64,000 nt of DNA from Peptococcus simiae (GCF_046097595.1 NZ_JBJUVG010000005.1:50090-114089); one strand, 5' to 3'; counted from the first letter of the stretch, positions 43,733-52,657 are shown. A program made the numbers and translations. Notes: generated from the letters alone by a model not told the origin.

Positions 43733-44763
43733 AAGCCCTCCTTGAATTGAGACAGGAAGCGTAAGTCGCCGCCAAAGAAGAGGCGGAGGTCATCAATCCC
43801 GTACTTGATCATGGCAATCCGCTCAACCCCCATGCCGAAGGCAAAGCCGCTGACCTTGGTCGGGTCATAGCCGCCATAGCGGAGAACATTGGGGTGGACC
43901 ATGCCGCTGCCTAAAATTTCCAACCAGCCGGTGTGGCTGCAGACCCGGCAGCCCTTGCCGCCGCAGTTCACGCAGGAAATATCCACTTCACAGGAGGGTT
44001 CCGTAAAGGGGAAGTAGGAAGGCCGGAGGCGGATGTCAATGCTGTCGTCAAACATCTGGTGGATAAAGCTCAAGAGGACCCCTTTTAAGTCACCCATGGT
44101 GATGCCCTCATCCACGCAGAGGCCTTCAATCTGGTGGAACATGGGGGAGTGGGTGGCGTCATCGTCCCGGCGGTAGACCTTACCCGGGCAGATGATTTTG
44201 ACCGGGGCTACCCCGGCCTTTGCTTCCATGGTCCGGACCTGGACCGGGGAGGTCTGAGTCCGCAGGAGGACATTGGGATTAATATAGAAGGTATCCTGCA
44301 TGTCCCGGGCCGGATGGTCCTTGGCCAGGTTCAAGGCCTCAAAGTTATAATAATCGCTTTCAATTTCTGGCCCCTGGGCCACTTCAAAGCCCAGGCCCGC
44401 AAAAATCCGCTCTGCATCCCGGATGACCTGGGTCAGGGGGTGGACAGACCCCACCGGAAAGGCCCGGCCGGGCATGGTCACATCTATCTTTTCATCCTTG
44501 AGCCGGGCCGCCATGGCTTCTCTGGCCAGGGTCGCCTGCTTTTCTTCCAGGGACTGGCCGATGGCATCCCGGACCTCATTGGCCAACTGGCCCATGACCG
44601 GGCGCTCTTCCGGGGACAGCTTGCCCATCCCCTTGAGGATGGCCGTTACCTTCCCCTTCTTGCCCATGTAAGAGATGCGGACATCATTCAATTCAGCCAC
44701 GGTCGTGGCCCGGTTAATATCTGCCAGGGCCTCTTCCCGGATTGCCTGTAATTGCTCTTTCAC
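43726..44763 (-). CDS. pheS: Phenylalanyl-tRNA synthetase alpha subunit
   Basis: This 345-residue class II synthetase subunit has an N-terminal coiled coil and the catalytic core with motif 2 (VYRRDDDATHSPMFHQIEGL near 205) and motif 3 (GFAFGMGVERIAMIKYGI near 310). The start is GTG at 44763, with AAAGGAGG upstream. A T-box leader directly precedes it, so uncharged tRNA-Phe should switch the operon on. Confidence 0.97.
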   Translation of the reverse strand: MKEQLQAIREEALADINRATTVAELNDVRISYMGKKGKVTAILKGMGKLSPEERPVMGQLANEVRDAIGQSLEEKQATLAREAMAARLKDEKIDVTMPGRAFPVGSVHPLTQVIRDAERIFAGLGFEVAQGPEIESDYYNFEALNLAKDHPARDMQDTFYINPNVLLRTQTSPVQVRTMEAKAGVAPVKIICPGKVYRRDDDATHSPMFHQIEGLCVDEGITMGDLKGVLLSFIHQMFDDSIDIRLRPSYFPFTEPSCEVDISCVNCGGKGCRVCSHTGWLEILGSGMVHPNVLRYGGYDPTKVSGFAFGMGVERIAMIKYGIDDLRLFFGGDLRFLSQFKEGLC

Positions 44764-44781
44764 TGTTATCCTCCTTTAAAT

Positions 44782-45035
44782 AAAAAAGAGCCCTCCGCCC
44801 CAAGGGACGAAGTGCTCGTGGTACCACCCTAATTATTTCCGCACAGCAGAAATCACTCAATGGCATTAACGCTGCCGGACGCCGGTACCTACCCATCCTA
44901 AGACTTCAATACCGACCGCTCCCGGGCGAAAGCCGCGGGCAATCCTGCCAAGAGGGTCTCAACCCAGCCCTCTCTCTCTGTGACAGTCACATGCCTCCGA
45001 CACCCGATCACTGCGGAAATATAGGCTTAGTTTAA
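44782..45035 (-). ncRNA. T-box leader of pheST
   Basis: Read on the minus strand, the T-box core AGGGTGGTACCACGAGC (near 44830-44815) is followed by a GAGC...GCTC terminator stem and TTTTTT just before pheS. Upstream lies the long stem I region with an AGAGAG-type element near 44975. Uncharged tRNA should stabilise the antiterminator. The specifier is expected to be a Phe codon; I did not fold the RNA and do not assign it. Confidence 0.88.
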
Positions 45036-45103
45036 CATAAGAGTCCATCCAATGCAAGCAAGTATCATTTGGCAAACCGGTATAAAAGTAACCTATCCTG
45101 CCT

Positions 45104-48064
45104 CTAGGATTCCTTCCGACTCAAGCAAAAAAGCCCGAATAGCAAAAGACCCAGAGCAGTATATCCGTATGGGTTACCGGTTTTAGGAATCGGTTTAGCA
45201 GCAACTAGCTCAAGGCTTCCAGGCCTTGCCGCTGTCTCAACTGCTTGCCCTGCATCAGAATCCGGTCTTTCTGCCGGTACCGGTTCAGGAGACAAAAGCG
45301 GGCCAGGTCCCGGAGTCGGTTCCGGTATAGGTCCCGGCATAGGTTCCGGCATGGGTTCAGAACCCGGACCGGGGTTCGGACTAGGACTGGGGCGGGGTTC
45401 GGGGCCAGAATCCGGCATTGGCAATGGACGATCACCATTTTCAGACTGGCTACGATTAAGGACCACTACCTCTAAGGCCGCCTGTTCCCAAGTACCGGCC
45501 AAGGACTTATCCACCTGGACACCATCCAGGTAATACTTGACCGCATAATCACCCGGTTCTTCTTCAACAAGTTCAAACCGCCACTTATCATAGCCAGCCA
45601 CCCGGATAGATTCCTGGTTCCTTAAGGATAACAGATAAATCCCATCTTTGGCTACTAAATCTACCTTGCTTTCCTGGCCACCTGCATCGGTATGAATCCC
45701 CTTAAGGGGCTCCGTCATGGCCAACCCATGTTCATCAAAAAGCCTAAGCTTGAAGCGAAAGGCACGGTCACCGGTCTTGCCTTCAACCGTTTTCTTGATA
45801 GTCAAATCATAAGCCGCTTGAGGAGCAAAATTATTTTTTACCTTGAGGGTTAAATCACCTAATTTATCATTATAGGCCACTTCAAAGACTGGGCTGAAAT
45901 CTTGACTTGCATAGGGGTAGCCTTCCGGAAAACGTTCTACCAATTGGATGGCATCTAAAATCGAAGCCGGATTAGCCTTGATATCCTCTTCTGTAACGGA
46001 TAAAGAAGACAGATCGAGAAGATCCTTGTAAATCCCTCGCCACTGGTTTTTTTCATTCGGATCTGCTATCAGACGACCAAGCCACTGCCGGGTCTCCTTA
46101 TTGTAGATATCAAAGTAAACCTCCGCTGGCAAGTCTGGCGTATCCGCGTCCCAAACTTTAAGCAAATCAAGCCGCAAGGCCTTAAAGCGAGGAGCATCAC
46201 TGATGAAGACCAACCCGTCTGTCCCAATACCGCCACCATAACCGGATTCATTCCGGTTACCGGTAATGACCACCCGTTGGCTTAAGTCCAACTGGTTAAG
46301 CCTTCCTGCAATCGCCTCCTGAGAGGCTACATTCTTAACCCCAAAGTCCTTAGCATAAAGGCCAGCTTTCAAAAAGACCCCTTCTCCACCGGCTCGCTGT
46401 CGGTGATCAGCATCGTCTTTAACAAAGTTTAGAAAGTCATCCTCTTCCCGATAATAAAACTGAAGGGCTGCAGGTCCGGGATGGTCTGGTTCAACCACCT
46501 TAAAATACAAATCATCCCCGGCCTCATCCGCCCGGTTGTCAGACAAACGTGCCAAGACACTGGAGGAAAAGCCGGTATCGGTCTCTACCCTAGCCCGGCC
46601 GGTAGGGCAAATCCAAATGCCACCTCCCTCGTACCTGGCATAATTGTCATAAATCAGTGCATTTTTAAGCAAGAGGACGTCCGGTTGGTAGTCGGGACCG
46701 GTTAAGTGGCCCACCACATGGATTCCGGCTCCATGACCGGTTGGCCCATTTTTATAACCACGGACAATATTATTGCTGATGGTCCCATGGTTTAAGGTAG
46801 CCTTGGCTTTTTCAATCCGGATGCCGCCGCCTGTAGCTTGAATATACTTCGTCATGTCATCGGCCCCATCCGGGTTCCCTTCAGCCATATTACCGTCAAT
46901 CAAGCCACCATTCATTTCAAAAAAGCCGCCATCATTGACATGGATGCCGGCCCCCTTCCGGGCCCAGTTATTGATAACCTGTCCCGTATTTTGAAGAAGC
47001 CTGGCCCCCTGTTGGACACAAATCGCCCCACCGTAAAAGGCCCGGTTCCCTTCAAAACTGATGGAACCGCCGTCAGGATCGTCACCTTCTTGGCCAAGGG
47101 TCAAGGAACTGCCTTCACCGTTAACGATGATAGCTCCCCCCTTGCCGCCGGTCTTTTCCACACTATCCTCCCGGATACCTGTATCTGCACTATTTACTCG
47201 AAAGGCAGTCCCAGTCTGAACCTCCAAATGACTGCCGTCGTCAATAAAGATAGCTCCGCCATTTTTCGCCTGGTTATTTTCAAACCGACTGCCGGAAATT
47301 GTTGCCCTAGCCTGTTTTTGCAAGAATAGGGCACCGCCCCGGGCACTATATGGGATATGAACATTAGCAAAGATGACATCCTTCATCGTCAAAAGACCAC
47401 CGGTCTGAACCACAGCCGCCGTCGGATGGTCGCCGGACCCGATAGACAAGTCCTGAAAGCGAGCCCCCTCCAAGGTCATGCTGCCCCCCTGCTTATTGAT
47501 AAAGGCCCCTTGCCTATTCAAAGCAGAGACAACGTTTTTTCCTGCACCCTTACCCGAAAAGGTAATCTCACCTTCAATCAGAAAGTTAATGGCCTCAGGA
47601 ACATCCAGCAAGGGCTTGACAATAGTGTCATCCTTCGGTGAATAGATAATCCCAGCCTCTTGACCAGCAGAGCGCATGATTATTTTTTTAGCTTGATCTG
47701 CAAAACTTACCCCCTCCGTGAGGGTAATCTCACCAGTCAGGTCGATAATTGCATCAGCCGAGTTTTGATTGATCGCCTCAATCGTCGCTTGCCAGCTTTC
47801 CGGCGAATCAACCTGATAGCTAGTCGATTGTTGACCGGCTTGGCCCGGTTCTGCCGCCTCGGCCTTCACCAGGTTTGCCGACAAGTCAGTCGTAGCCCGT
47901 TTTGAATCATCAATGCTTGCTGGCAAATCCCCTGGTCCCGGCAAATCAGCCGCCTGCAGAGGCAGGATGCCACCGACCCCGAGTCCTACTGAGAAAAGAA
48001 AAGCCAGGATAATCAACCGAAGCCAGTTCCAAGCCCTCTTACTTTCTTTCATAAAATCAACCAT
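45104..48064 (-). CDS. Sortase-anchored surface protein with beta-helix and Cna-B-like domains
   Basis: A 986-residue exported protein. It has a signal peptide (about 1-38), a right-handed beta-helix of pectate-lyase type (about 110-600, with repeated N-x-A--GGAI and GG-I elements), one or two Cna-B-like regions (near 635-745 and 750-860), a Pro/Glu/Ser/Gly-rich wall-spanning stretch (about 870-945), the sorting signal PKTGN, a membrane helix and RKES. PKTGN replaces the usual LPxTG. Probably an adhesin; the ligand is unknown. ATG 48064 is preceded by GGGGGTG. Monocistronic. Confidence 0.85.
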   Translation of the reverse strand: MVDFMKESKRAWNWLRLIILAFLFSVGLGVGGILPLQAADLPGPGDLPASIDDSKRATTDLSANLVKAEAAEPGQAGQQSTSYQVDSPESWQATIEAINQNSADAIIDLTGEITLTEGVSFADQAKKIIMRSAGQEAGIIYSPKDDTIVKPLLDVPEAINFLIEGEITFSGKGAGKNVVSALNRQGAFINKQGGSMTLEGARFQDLSIGSGDHPTAAVVQTGGLLTMKDVIFANVHIPYSARGGALFLQKQARATISGSRFENNQAKNGGAIFIDDGSHLEVQTGTAFRVNSADTGIREDSVEKTGGKGGAIIVNGEGSSLTLGQEGDDPDGGSISFEGNRAFYGGAICVQQGARLLQNTGQVINNWARKGAGIHVNDGGFFEMNGGLIDGNMAEGNPDGADDMTKYIQATGGGIRIEKAKATLNHGTISNNIVRGYKNGPTGHGAGIHVVGHLTGPDYQPDVLLLKNALIYDNYARYEGGGIWICPTGRARVETDTGFSSSVLARLSDNRADEAGDDLYFKVVEPDHPGPAALQFYYREEDDFLNFVKDDADHRQRAGGEGVFLKAGLYAKDFGVKNVASQEAIAGRLNQLDLSQRVVITGNRNESGYGGGIGTDGLVFISDAPRFKALRLDLLKVWDADTPDLPAEVYFDIYNKETRQWLGRLIADPNEKNQWRGIYKDLLDLSSLSVTEEDIKANPASILDAIQLVERFPEGYPYASQDFSPVFEVAYNDKLGDLTLKVKNNFAPQAAYDLTIKKTVEGKTGDRAFRFKLRLFDEHGLAMTEPLKGIHTDAGGQESKVDLVAKDGIYLLSLRNQESIRVAGYDKWRFELVEEEPGDYAVKYYLDGVQVDKSLAGTWEQAALEVVVLNRSQSENGDRPLPMPDSGPEPRPSPSPNPGPGSEPMPEPMPGPIPEPTPGPGPLLSPEPVPAERPDSDAGQAVETAARPGSLELVAAKPIPKTGNPYGYTALGLLLFGLFCLSRKES

Positions 48065-48497
48065 TTTTTCACCCCCTCTCCGTCATCATCGTGACTACCT
48101 ATACTATACGCCCTAGCCGGGATCTACAAAACCATTTCTTCCCCACCAGGTCACTTTTTCAACTTTTGACTAACTCCCGTCAGGACGGCAAGTCTTCCTA
48201 CATCCCGTCAAGGTTATAAGCCTCCCCAACCCCCGATACCATCCCGTAACCGACAAAAAAGAATGTCCAGCTTTAAGCCCACTATTTTACCAGGAATATT
48301 GCCCCCGACGGTGCCCTTGACCGAATCCCTCACTCCGACCAACCCCTATAAAACCAACCGGTCAAAAAATAAGACCACCCCTCTCCAAGTCCAGTGACCG
48401 CTGCTTCCAAAAGCTTGAATTACTGACTGGTAAATTCAACAAATGCCGGCATCCGTTAAGAAGCCAGAACCACTCACCAGATCACCCCTTTGACCAC
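48065..48497. other. Gene-free stretch between surface protein and assT
   Basis: About 430 nt with no credible ORF. It is C-rich on the plus strand and contains loosely repeated CCCGTCA/CCCGTAA words near 48175-48250. A possible promoter of the surface protein lies at its left end (48103-48130). I see no RNA gene or insertion sequence. Confidence 0.5.
48103..48130 (-). promoter_or_regulatory. Possible promoter of the surface-protein gene
   Basis: TTTGTA and TATAGT lie 16 nt apart on the minus strand, about 40 nt before the start codon. Confidence 0.45.
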
Positions 48498-48534
48498 AAA
48501 AAAACTCCCCTTCCTTGGTACCAAGAAAAGGGAG
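48498..48534 (-). terminator. Terminator of assT
   Basis: CTCCC and CTTGG pair with CCAAG and GGGAG around small mismatches. On the minus strand it ends in TTTTTTT. Confidence 0.8.
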
Positions 48535-48569
48535 GCTGGTCAAAACTAGCTGCTGCTTATTCAATTAGA

Positions 48570-50441
48570 TTACATATTTACGGTGTAGCCTGTGTCGTAG
48601 CGTTTGCCATCAACGTCCAGGTAGACATCATAAGTGCCACCTTCCAGGCCTTCCCGGTGGATGTAGAATTGGAAGTCGTTGTCGTTTTCTTCTTCAAAGG
48701 CCACGCAGGCTGCGGTGACGTCATGTACTTCTGTCGGCAGGTTGTAGAAGTGGTCTGTTTCCCCGCGCAGTTCGATGATGACTTCACTGCCTTCCCGGAA
48801 CATAGCCCGGAAGGCCAGCCGGTCTTCTTCCAGTTCCATTTTTAATTCATGGATGGCCGGGACTTCACCGGCATCTTTGAACTTAACCTTCATGAATTCA
48901 GGGGTCACGCCTAAGGAGCCCATGAGTTGGCCCTTGCCCAGGTCTAGCTTGGTCTGGTCATCATAGAGGGACAGGCGGCGGGCCCGGTAGTAGTTCCCAC
49001 CTTCAACGATCATCCGGAATTTCACTTCATCGTCGACCAGCTCAACGGTTTCACTCCAGAGTTTCAGGTGGATATGGGGGTAGCTGTTTAAGAGGGAGGC
49101 GCCGAGGACGTCAGTATGAACGCCCCGATAGGTGGCAATCCCGCCGGAGTGGACCATGTAGTGGCCATCGGCATAGTATTCGGTGTTGCAGATGTAGGGA
49201 GAGTAGAATTCAGCCCCACGTTCCTTACCATACTGCCAAACCTGTTCAATTTCCATCTTATCGGTATCGATCCGGTAGATGACCCCACGGGAGAAGTTGT
49301 CATCCGGTTCTACCCGGTTTTCTTCTCTCTTAGACCGGTAGGTCCCGTTGTCGAAGAGGAAGACGTCCCCATTGGGTAAAATGCTGGCGGCGTGCTGTTC
49401 ATACTGCCAGTCGAAGTCACCCTTGGTGACATTTTTGAAGAAGTACTTTTGGTATTCTTCCGGCCAGGTTTCCGGGTCACCGATGATCCAGTTCAGTTCA
49501 GCCGTATCATAGTCAAAGTTGATGACAGCGTCCTTGTGACGGCCACTCATGGTGATGGAGTTGGTCGGCTTGTCATACCATACAGAGTTGTTGTGGAACC
49601 AGTCGTGGTTGTTCCAGTCGCCGGCGTCCCCACCGGACCGGGGCAGCATGGGCTGGAGGTCCCAGCTCTTAACGATTTCACCGGTTTTCCGGTCCACTTC
49701 AACAACATAATCTTCAACAGAATCGTCAAAGTCGTTGTCAGAGGCGCACAGGAGGTTCCCGTTTTCCATTTCAAAGACATCGTGGTGGAAACCGCCCGGG
49801 AGCCGGTATTCTTTGTAGATTTTACCGCTCATGTCCATTTCGCAAATGCCGATGGTGTAGTAGGGCTTTTGGATGGTCCGGTGAGAGGTATACAAGAGAC
49901 GGCCATTGGCCGCTTTTTTAATGTCCCAGCTCTGCAGGTTGATGTTCATCCAACGGACATCGCCGGCATAGTCCACAGCGATGGTCTTGCAGGATTCAAT
50001 AAGGGGGGTGGTGGTGGAAACGAACATGACATCGTTGCCGAAGTATTCCGGAGTCGTTTCAACAAAGGAAGCCCGGTTGATGTTTTGTTCTTCAATGGCC
50101 AGCTTCACTTCAGCAGTGCTGCCATCGGCCAGCTTGATTTCGATAGTATTTTCATAGCCGTCATACAGGCCGTAAATCGGCAGGACGTGTTCCTTGGCTG
50201 CCGGGAAGGTGTGGCCCATATCGGCTTCAGGGGTTTTCCCCTTGACGGTTACTGTGACTTCCGTTTCTGCATCGGTGTTAAAGCAGAGAACAGCTGCCAT
50301 CGGGTTGATGAGATAGGGGTTGGCCTTGACATAGGGCTTGTCATAGGTGTAGTTGCCATCTCGGAACTCTTTTAAAAAGGCCTGTTCAGATTCGTACTGT
50401 TCTGTGATCAGGTGTTTTGTTTCTTTTAATTCAGTTTTCAA
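48570..50441 (-). CDS. assT: Arylsulfate sulfotransferase (ASST)
   Basis: This 623-residue enzyme of the PAPS-independent arylsulfotransferase family moves sulfate from one phenolic ester to another phenol through a sulfo-histidine. Family features include an N-terminal beta domain, FHHDVFEMENGNLLCASDND near 215, GDWNNHDWFHNNSVWYD near 275, and DWQYEQHAASILPNGDVFLFDNGTYR near 350, in a six-bladed propeller. I cannot number the catalytic His with certainty. The start is TTG at 50441, with AAGGAG 8 nt upstream. No signal peptide is visible, unlike E. coli AssT. Monocistronic. Confidence 0.92.
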   Translation of the reverse strand: MKTELKETKHLITEQYESEQAFLKEFRDGNYTYDKPYVKANPYLINPMAAVLCFNTDAETEVTVTVKGKTPEADMGHTFPAAKEHVLPIYGLYDGYENTIEIKLADGSTAEVKLAIEEQNINRASFVETTPEYFGNDVMFVSTTTPLIESCKTIAVDYAGDVRWMNINLQSWDIKKAANGRLLYTSHRTIQKPYYTIGICEMDMSGKIYKEYRLPGGFHHDVFEMENGNLLCASDNDFDDSVEDYVVEVDRKTGEIVKSWDLQPMLPRSGGDAGDWNNHDWFHNNSVWYDKPTNSITMSGRHKDAVINFDYDTAELNWIIGDPETWPEEYQKYFFKNVTKGDFDWQYEQHAASILPNGDVFLFDNGTYRSKREENRVEPDDNFSRGVIYRIDTDKMEIEQVWQYGKERGAEFYSPYICNTEYYADGHYMVHSGGIATYRGVHTDVLGASLLNSYPHIHLKLWSETVELVDDEVKFRMIVEGGNYYRARRLSLYDDQTKLDLGKGQLMGSLGVTPEFMKVKFKDAGEVPAIHELKMELEEDRLAFRAMFREGSEVIIELRGETDHFYNLPTEVHDVTAACVAFEEENDNDFQFYIHREGLEGGTYDVYLDVDGKRYDTGYTVNM

Positions 50442-50510
50442 TCAATTCACTCCTTAATTTCTTGGACAGAATAAACGAAAAAACCGCACCGCTTCCGCGG
50501 CCTTACCGCT

Positions 50511-50519
50511 AGTATAGCA
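50511..50519 (-). promoter_or_regulatory. Extended -10 promoter of assT
   Basis: TGCTATACT on the minus strand, about 70 nt before the TTG start. A short GC hairpin with TTTTTT (50478-50500) lies between them and might act as a weak attenuator. Confidence 0.45.
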
Positions 50520-50602
50520 CACTTTCAAAAAATACAGAAGATACTTAACTGGCCTATCCAAAGCTACTATAACCCAATATCCCGGCCCTATACCCCGGCG
50601 CC

Positions 50603-50713
50603 CTAGCGGTCGCCTTTTTGGTTAAAGGCCCGGTAAAGAATCCACGCCGGGAGCAGACACAGGCCCAGGATGCCCATAAAAATACCCCCATCTAAAAATA
50701 AACGCTTCAGCAT
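50603..50713 (-). CDS. 36-residue membrane peptide
   Basis: ATG 50713 follows GGAGGGAGAAGT and opens MLKRLFLDGGIFMGILGLCL, then LPAWILYRAFNQKGDR and TAG. One membrane helix is flanked by positive ends. It is too short for automatic gene callers. It is divergent from the DUF1659-DUF2922-amidase genes and may belong to that cassette, as small holin-like or toxin-like peptides often do. Function unproven. Confidence 0.55.
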   Translation of the reverse strand: MLKRLFLDGGIFMGILGLCLLPAWILYRAFNQKGDR

Positions 50714-50860
50714 ACTTCTCCCTCCTTTCATTATAATCCCCCGGCTAAAGGCCGAACCCAGAATGTTTTTTTATACGCCGGGGTAAGCAAACCCCCTCTT
50801 TTTTCCTTAAGGATATGAGGGGGCAAGCGTCCCCTGAAAACCATAAAGGAGGTGAAAACC

Positions 50861-51079
50861 ATGGCCCTGACCTTAAAAAGCAAGCGCCTGCGGCTGGCTA
50901 TGAATATCGGCGAAGACGACAAGGGCAAAAAACGCATCCGGTCCCGTTCTTTTACCAATATCAACCACAACGCCAGCGAAAGCCAGTGCTACGCCGCTTG
51001 TGCCGCCGTCGCCAGCCTACTCACCGGTAGCCCGGAAGAATTTACCCTGGTAACGGAAGAAGTCCTCACTGCCGGTTAA
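50861..51079 (+). CDS. DUF1659-type small protein
   Basis: This 72-residue protein (MALTLKSKRLRLAMNIGEDD, then RSRSFTNINHNASESQCYA) resembles DUF1659, a small family found in Firmicutes together with DUF2922, YvrJ and amidase genes. No function is known. The central IRSRSFTNINHNAS stretch matches the family's usual form. Start ATG 50861 follows AAAGGAGGTG by 6 nt; the ATG three codons earlier overlaps it. First gene of a rightward cassette. Confidence 0.75.
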   Translation: MALTLKSKRLRLAMNIGEDDKGKKRIRSRSFTNINHNASESQCYAACAAVASLLTGSPEEFTLVTEEVLTAG

Positions 51080-51117
51080 GCCATTCTTAACCTGTCCACC
51101 TGAAAGGAGGTGTAGCC

Positions 51118-51351
51118 ATGAATGACCAAAAATCCCTCGTATTAACCTTTTTAACCTCTGAAGGCAAGAAGGCCAGCATGACCCTGGCCAACCCCAAAGA
51201 TGACCTAACCGCCCAACAAGCCAAAAAGGCCATGGAAGACATGGTCACCAGTACCGTTTTTAAAAACGGTGAGGCCCTCTACGCCAAGGGCGAGCTGGCT
51301 CAACTGGTCACCCGGACCACCAGCGACCTCTACCGGGCAGCAAGCGAATAA
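51118..51351 (+). CDS. DUF2922-type small protein
   Basis: This 77-residue protein (KSLVLTFLTSEGKKASMTLANPKDDLTAQQAKKAMEDMV...) matches the usual DUF2922 pattern: LVLTF---GKK--LTI--PK--LT---V---M--II. RBS AAAGGAGGTG lies 6 nt before ATG 51118. It follows the DUF1659 gene by 38 nt. The families are usually paired, which suggests two components of one small complex. Function unknown. Confidence 0.8.
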   Translation: MNDQKSLVLTFLTSEGKKASMTLANPKDDLTAQQAKKAMEDMVTSTVFKNGEALYAKGELAQLVTRTTSDLYRAASE

Positions 51352-51416
51352 CCGCCAGCGGGGCTCCGGCCCCGCTTATTTTTTTACGGTCAAACCTGAC
51401 CAGAAAGGAAAAGCCC

Positions 51417-52154
51417 ATGCTCCATATCCAAAACGGCATCATCACCGACCCGGCCATTGCCGGCATCCCCCTGGAAAGGGCCATCATCCCCAAGGATGCC
51501 AGCCCCTACGTCCGCACCGGCATCCCCATGACCAGCATCCGGGGCATCACCAACCACAATACCGGTAACCCTTCCCCCACAGCCGACGCCCGGGCCCATG
51601 CCCACTGGCTGGCCGGGGTCGAGGCCCGGAACGAGGCCTACATCGGTGCCCACTTCTTTGTCGACCACCGGCGCATTGTCCAGACCCTCCCCATCAATGA
51701 AGTGGCCTGGCACGCCGGCGATGGCCAGGGCCCCGGCAATATGTCCACCGTCGCCATAGAAATCTGCGAAAGCCAGGCGGCCGCCGCTGAAGCCAATGCC
51801 ATCCTCTTAAACGCCGCCTTACTCATCACCTACCCCAATTGGCAGATTTATAAGCACCAGGACTGGAGCGGCAAGTTTTGCCCCCGCCTGATCCTGGGCC
51901 AGGGCCGGTGGCCGGCCTTTGTCCAGGCCATCCGGACCACCGTCAACCGGCTCCAGGCCGAGGCCCAACCCCAGCCGACGCCCCAGCCTGCACCGGCCCC
52001 CTCCCCCTGGGCCCGGGAGGCTGTCAAGTGGGCGGAAGCCACCGGCCTCCTCCGGGGCCGGGCAGATGGCCCCGCCTACCAGGCCCCGGCCAGCCGGGAA
52101 GAAGTCCTGGCCTTCCTCTACCGCCTCCATGGTGACCGCCATGCCCAAAAATGA
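51417..52154 (+). CDS. N-acetylmuramoyl-L-alanine amidase (endolysin-like)
   Basis: This 245-residue amidase_2 enzyme cuts the amide bond between muramic acid and the stem peptide. Zinc ligands are visible in GITNHNTGN near 44, VAWHAGDG near 100 and YKHQDWSGKFCPRL near 142. A Pro/Gln linker (about 180-195) leads to a C-terminal domain with SPWAREAVKWAEATGLLRG and REEVLAFLYRL, which resembles an SLH cell-wall-binding repeat. No signal peptide, as in phage endolysins that need a holin. RBS AGAAAGGA precedes ATG 51417. Confidence 0.88.
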   Translation: MLHIQNGIITDPAIAGIPLERAIIPKDASPYVRTGIPMTSIRGITNHNTGNPSPTADARAHAHWLAGVEARNEAYIGAHFFVDHRRIVQTLPINEVAWHAGDGQGPGNMSTVAIEICESQAAAAEANAILLNAALLITYPNWQIYKHQDWSGKFCPRLILGQGRWPAFVQAIRTTVNRLQAEAQPQPTPQPAPAPSPWAREAVKWAEATGLLRGRADGPAYQAPASREEVLAFLYRLHGDRHAQK

Positions 52155-52560
52155 CCGGGACCCCGCCTTCATTCCCACCGCCCCTGACCAGCCAACCGGC
52201 CTGCCGACTGAAGATCAAGCGTCTGCCACCCTGGCCCACTGGCACCTGGGCCCCCTGCCCGATCCCGACGACCTGGCTCGGTATGAAAGCATCGCCCCCG
52301 GCCTGGCCTCCCGCCTGGTCAAACTGGCCCGGGAACGGGCGGCCCGCCAGGACCAGCTCCGGGCCCTGGCCCTCCGCAGCGCCGCCCGCCGGGACCTGGC
52401 CGAACTCCTCCTCACCTTTCTCCTGGCCATCCTGGCCGGCCTGGGCGGCTTTGACTCCCTGGCCCAGGGTGACCTGGCCACCGGCCTAACCCTCTCCGGC
52501 GGCTCCCTGTCCGCCATCGCCCTGGCCCTCCTCCGCCGCCGACCCCATCCCCACCCCTGA
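52141..52560 (+). CDS. DUF2335-type membrane protein
   Basis: This ~139-residue protein has the DUF2335 pattern HLGPLPDPDDLARYESIAPGLASRLVKLARERAARQ near 30-65 followed by two membrane spans (LAELLLTFLLAILAGLGGF; then GGSLSAIALALL) and a basic end. The family is described as predicted membrane proteins in phage-like loci. Two-span topology beside an unexported amidase is what a holin would show, but this is inference. The start, ATG 52141 or 52129, overlaps the amidase and is not fixed. Confidence 0.7.
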   Translation: MPKNDRDPAFIPTAPDQPTGLPTEDQASATLAHWHLGPLPDPDDLARYESIAPGLASRLVKLARERAARQDQLRALALRSAARRDLAELLLTFLLAILAGLGGFDSLAQGDLATGLTLSGGSLSAIALALLRRRPHPHP

Positions 52561-52597
52561 CCGACCCTTCCCGGGCTGGCCCCCTACTCCATATTCA

Positions 52598-52609
52598 GAA
52601 CAAACGTTC
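52598..52609. promoter_or_regulatory. LexA (SOS) box 1
   Basis: GAACAAACGTTC matches the Gram-positive LexA consensus GAAC-N4-GTTC exactly. It lies between the DUF2335 stop and an intrinsic terminator. I see no convincing promoter tied to it on either strand. Confidence 0.7.
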
Positions 52610-52625
52610 TATCCTCGAGATAGAC

Positions 52626-52657
52626 AAGCGTCTGTGCTTGGCACAGGCGCTTTTTTT
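52626..52657 (+). terminator. Terminator after the lysis-type genes
   Basis: AAGCGTCTGTGC pairs with GCACAGGCGCTT around 3 nt and is followed by TTTTT. It lies 17 nt beyond LexA box 1. Confidence 0.85.

Noticed and set aside
48175..48260. CCCGTCA/CCCGTAA words as a CRISPR or iteron array
   Set aside because: Spacing and sequence are irregular, and there are no full-length repeats or equal spacers. No CRISPR array was seen anywhere in the window.
49392..50375. Long 327-codon ORF opposite assT
   Set aside because: It mirrors the codon structure of assT, has no ribosome binding site and no recognisable domain. It is a shadow of a GC-rich gene.
50731..50970. 79-codon minus-strand ORF
   Set aside because: It runs across hairpins and antisense to the DUF1659 gene with no ribosome binding site; the 36-codon ORF just downstream of it has one and is preferred.
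51919..52128. N-terminal extension of the DUF2335 ORF
   Set aside because: It is Pro/Ser/Arg-rich shadow coding inside the amidase gene. The family homology begins only after the ATG at 52129/52141.
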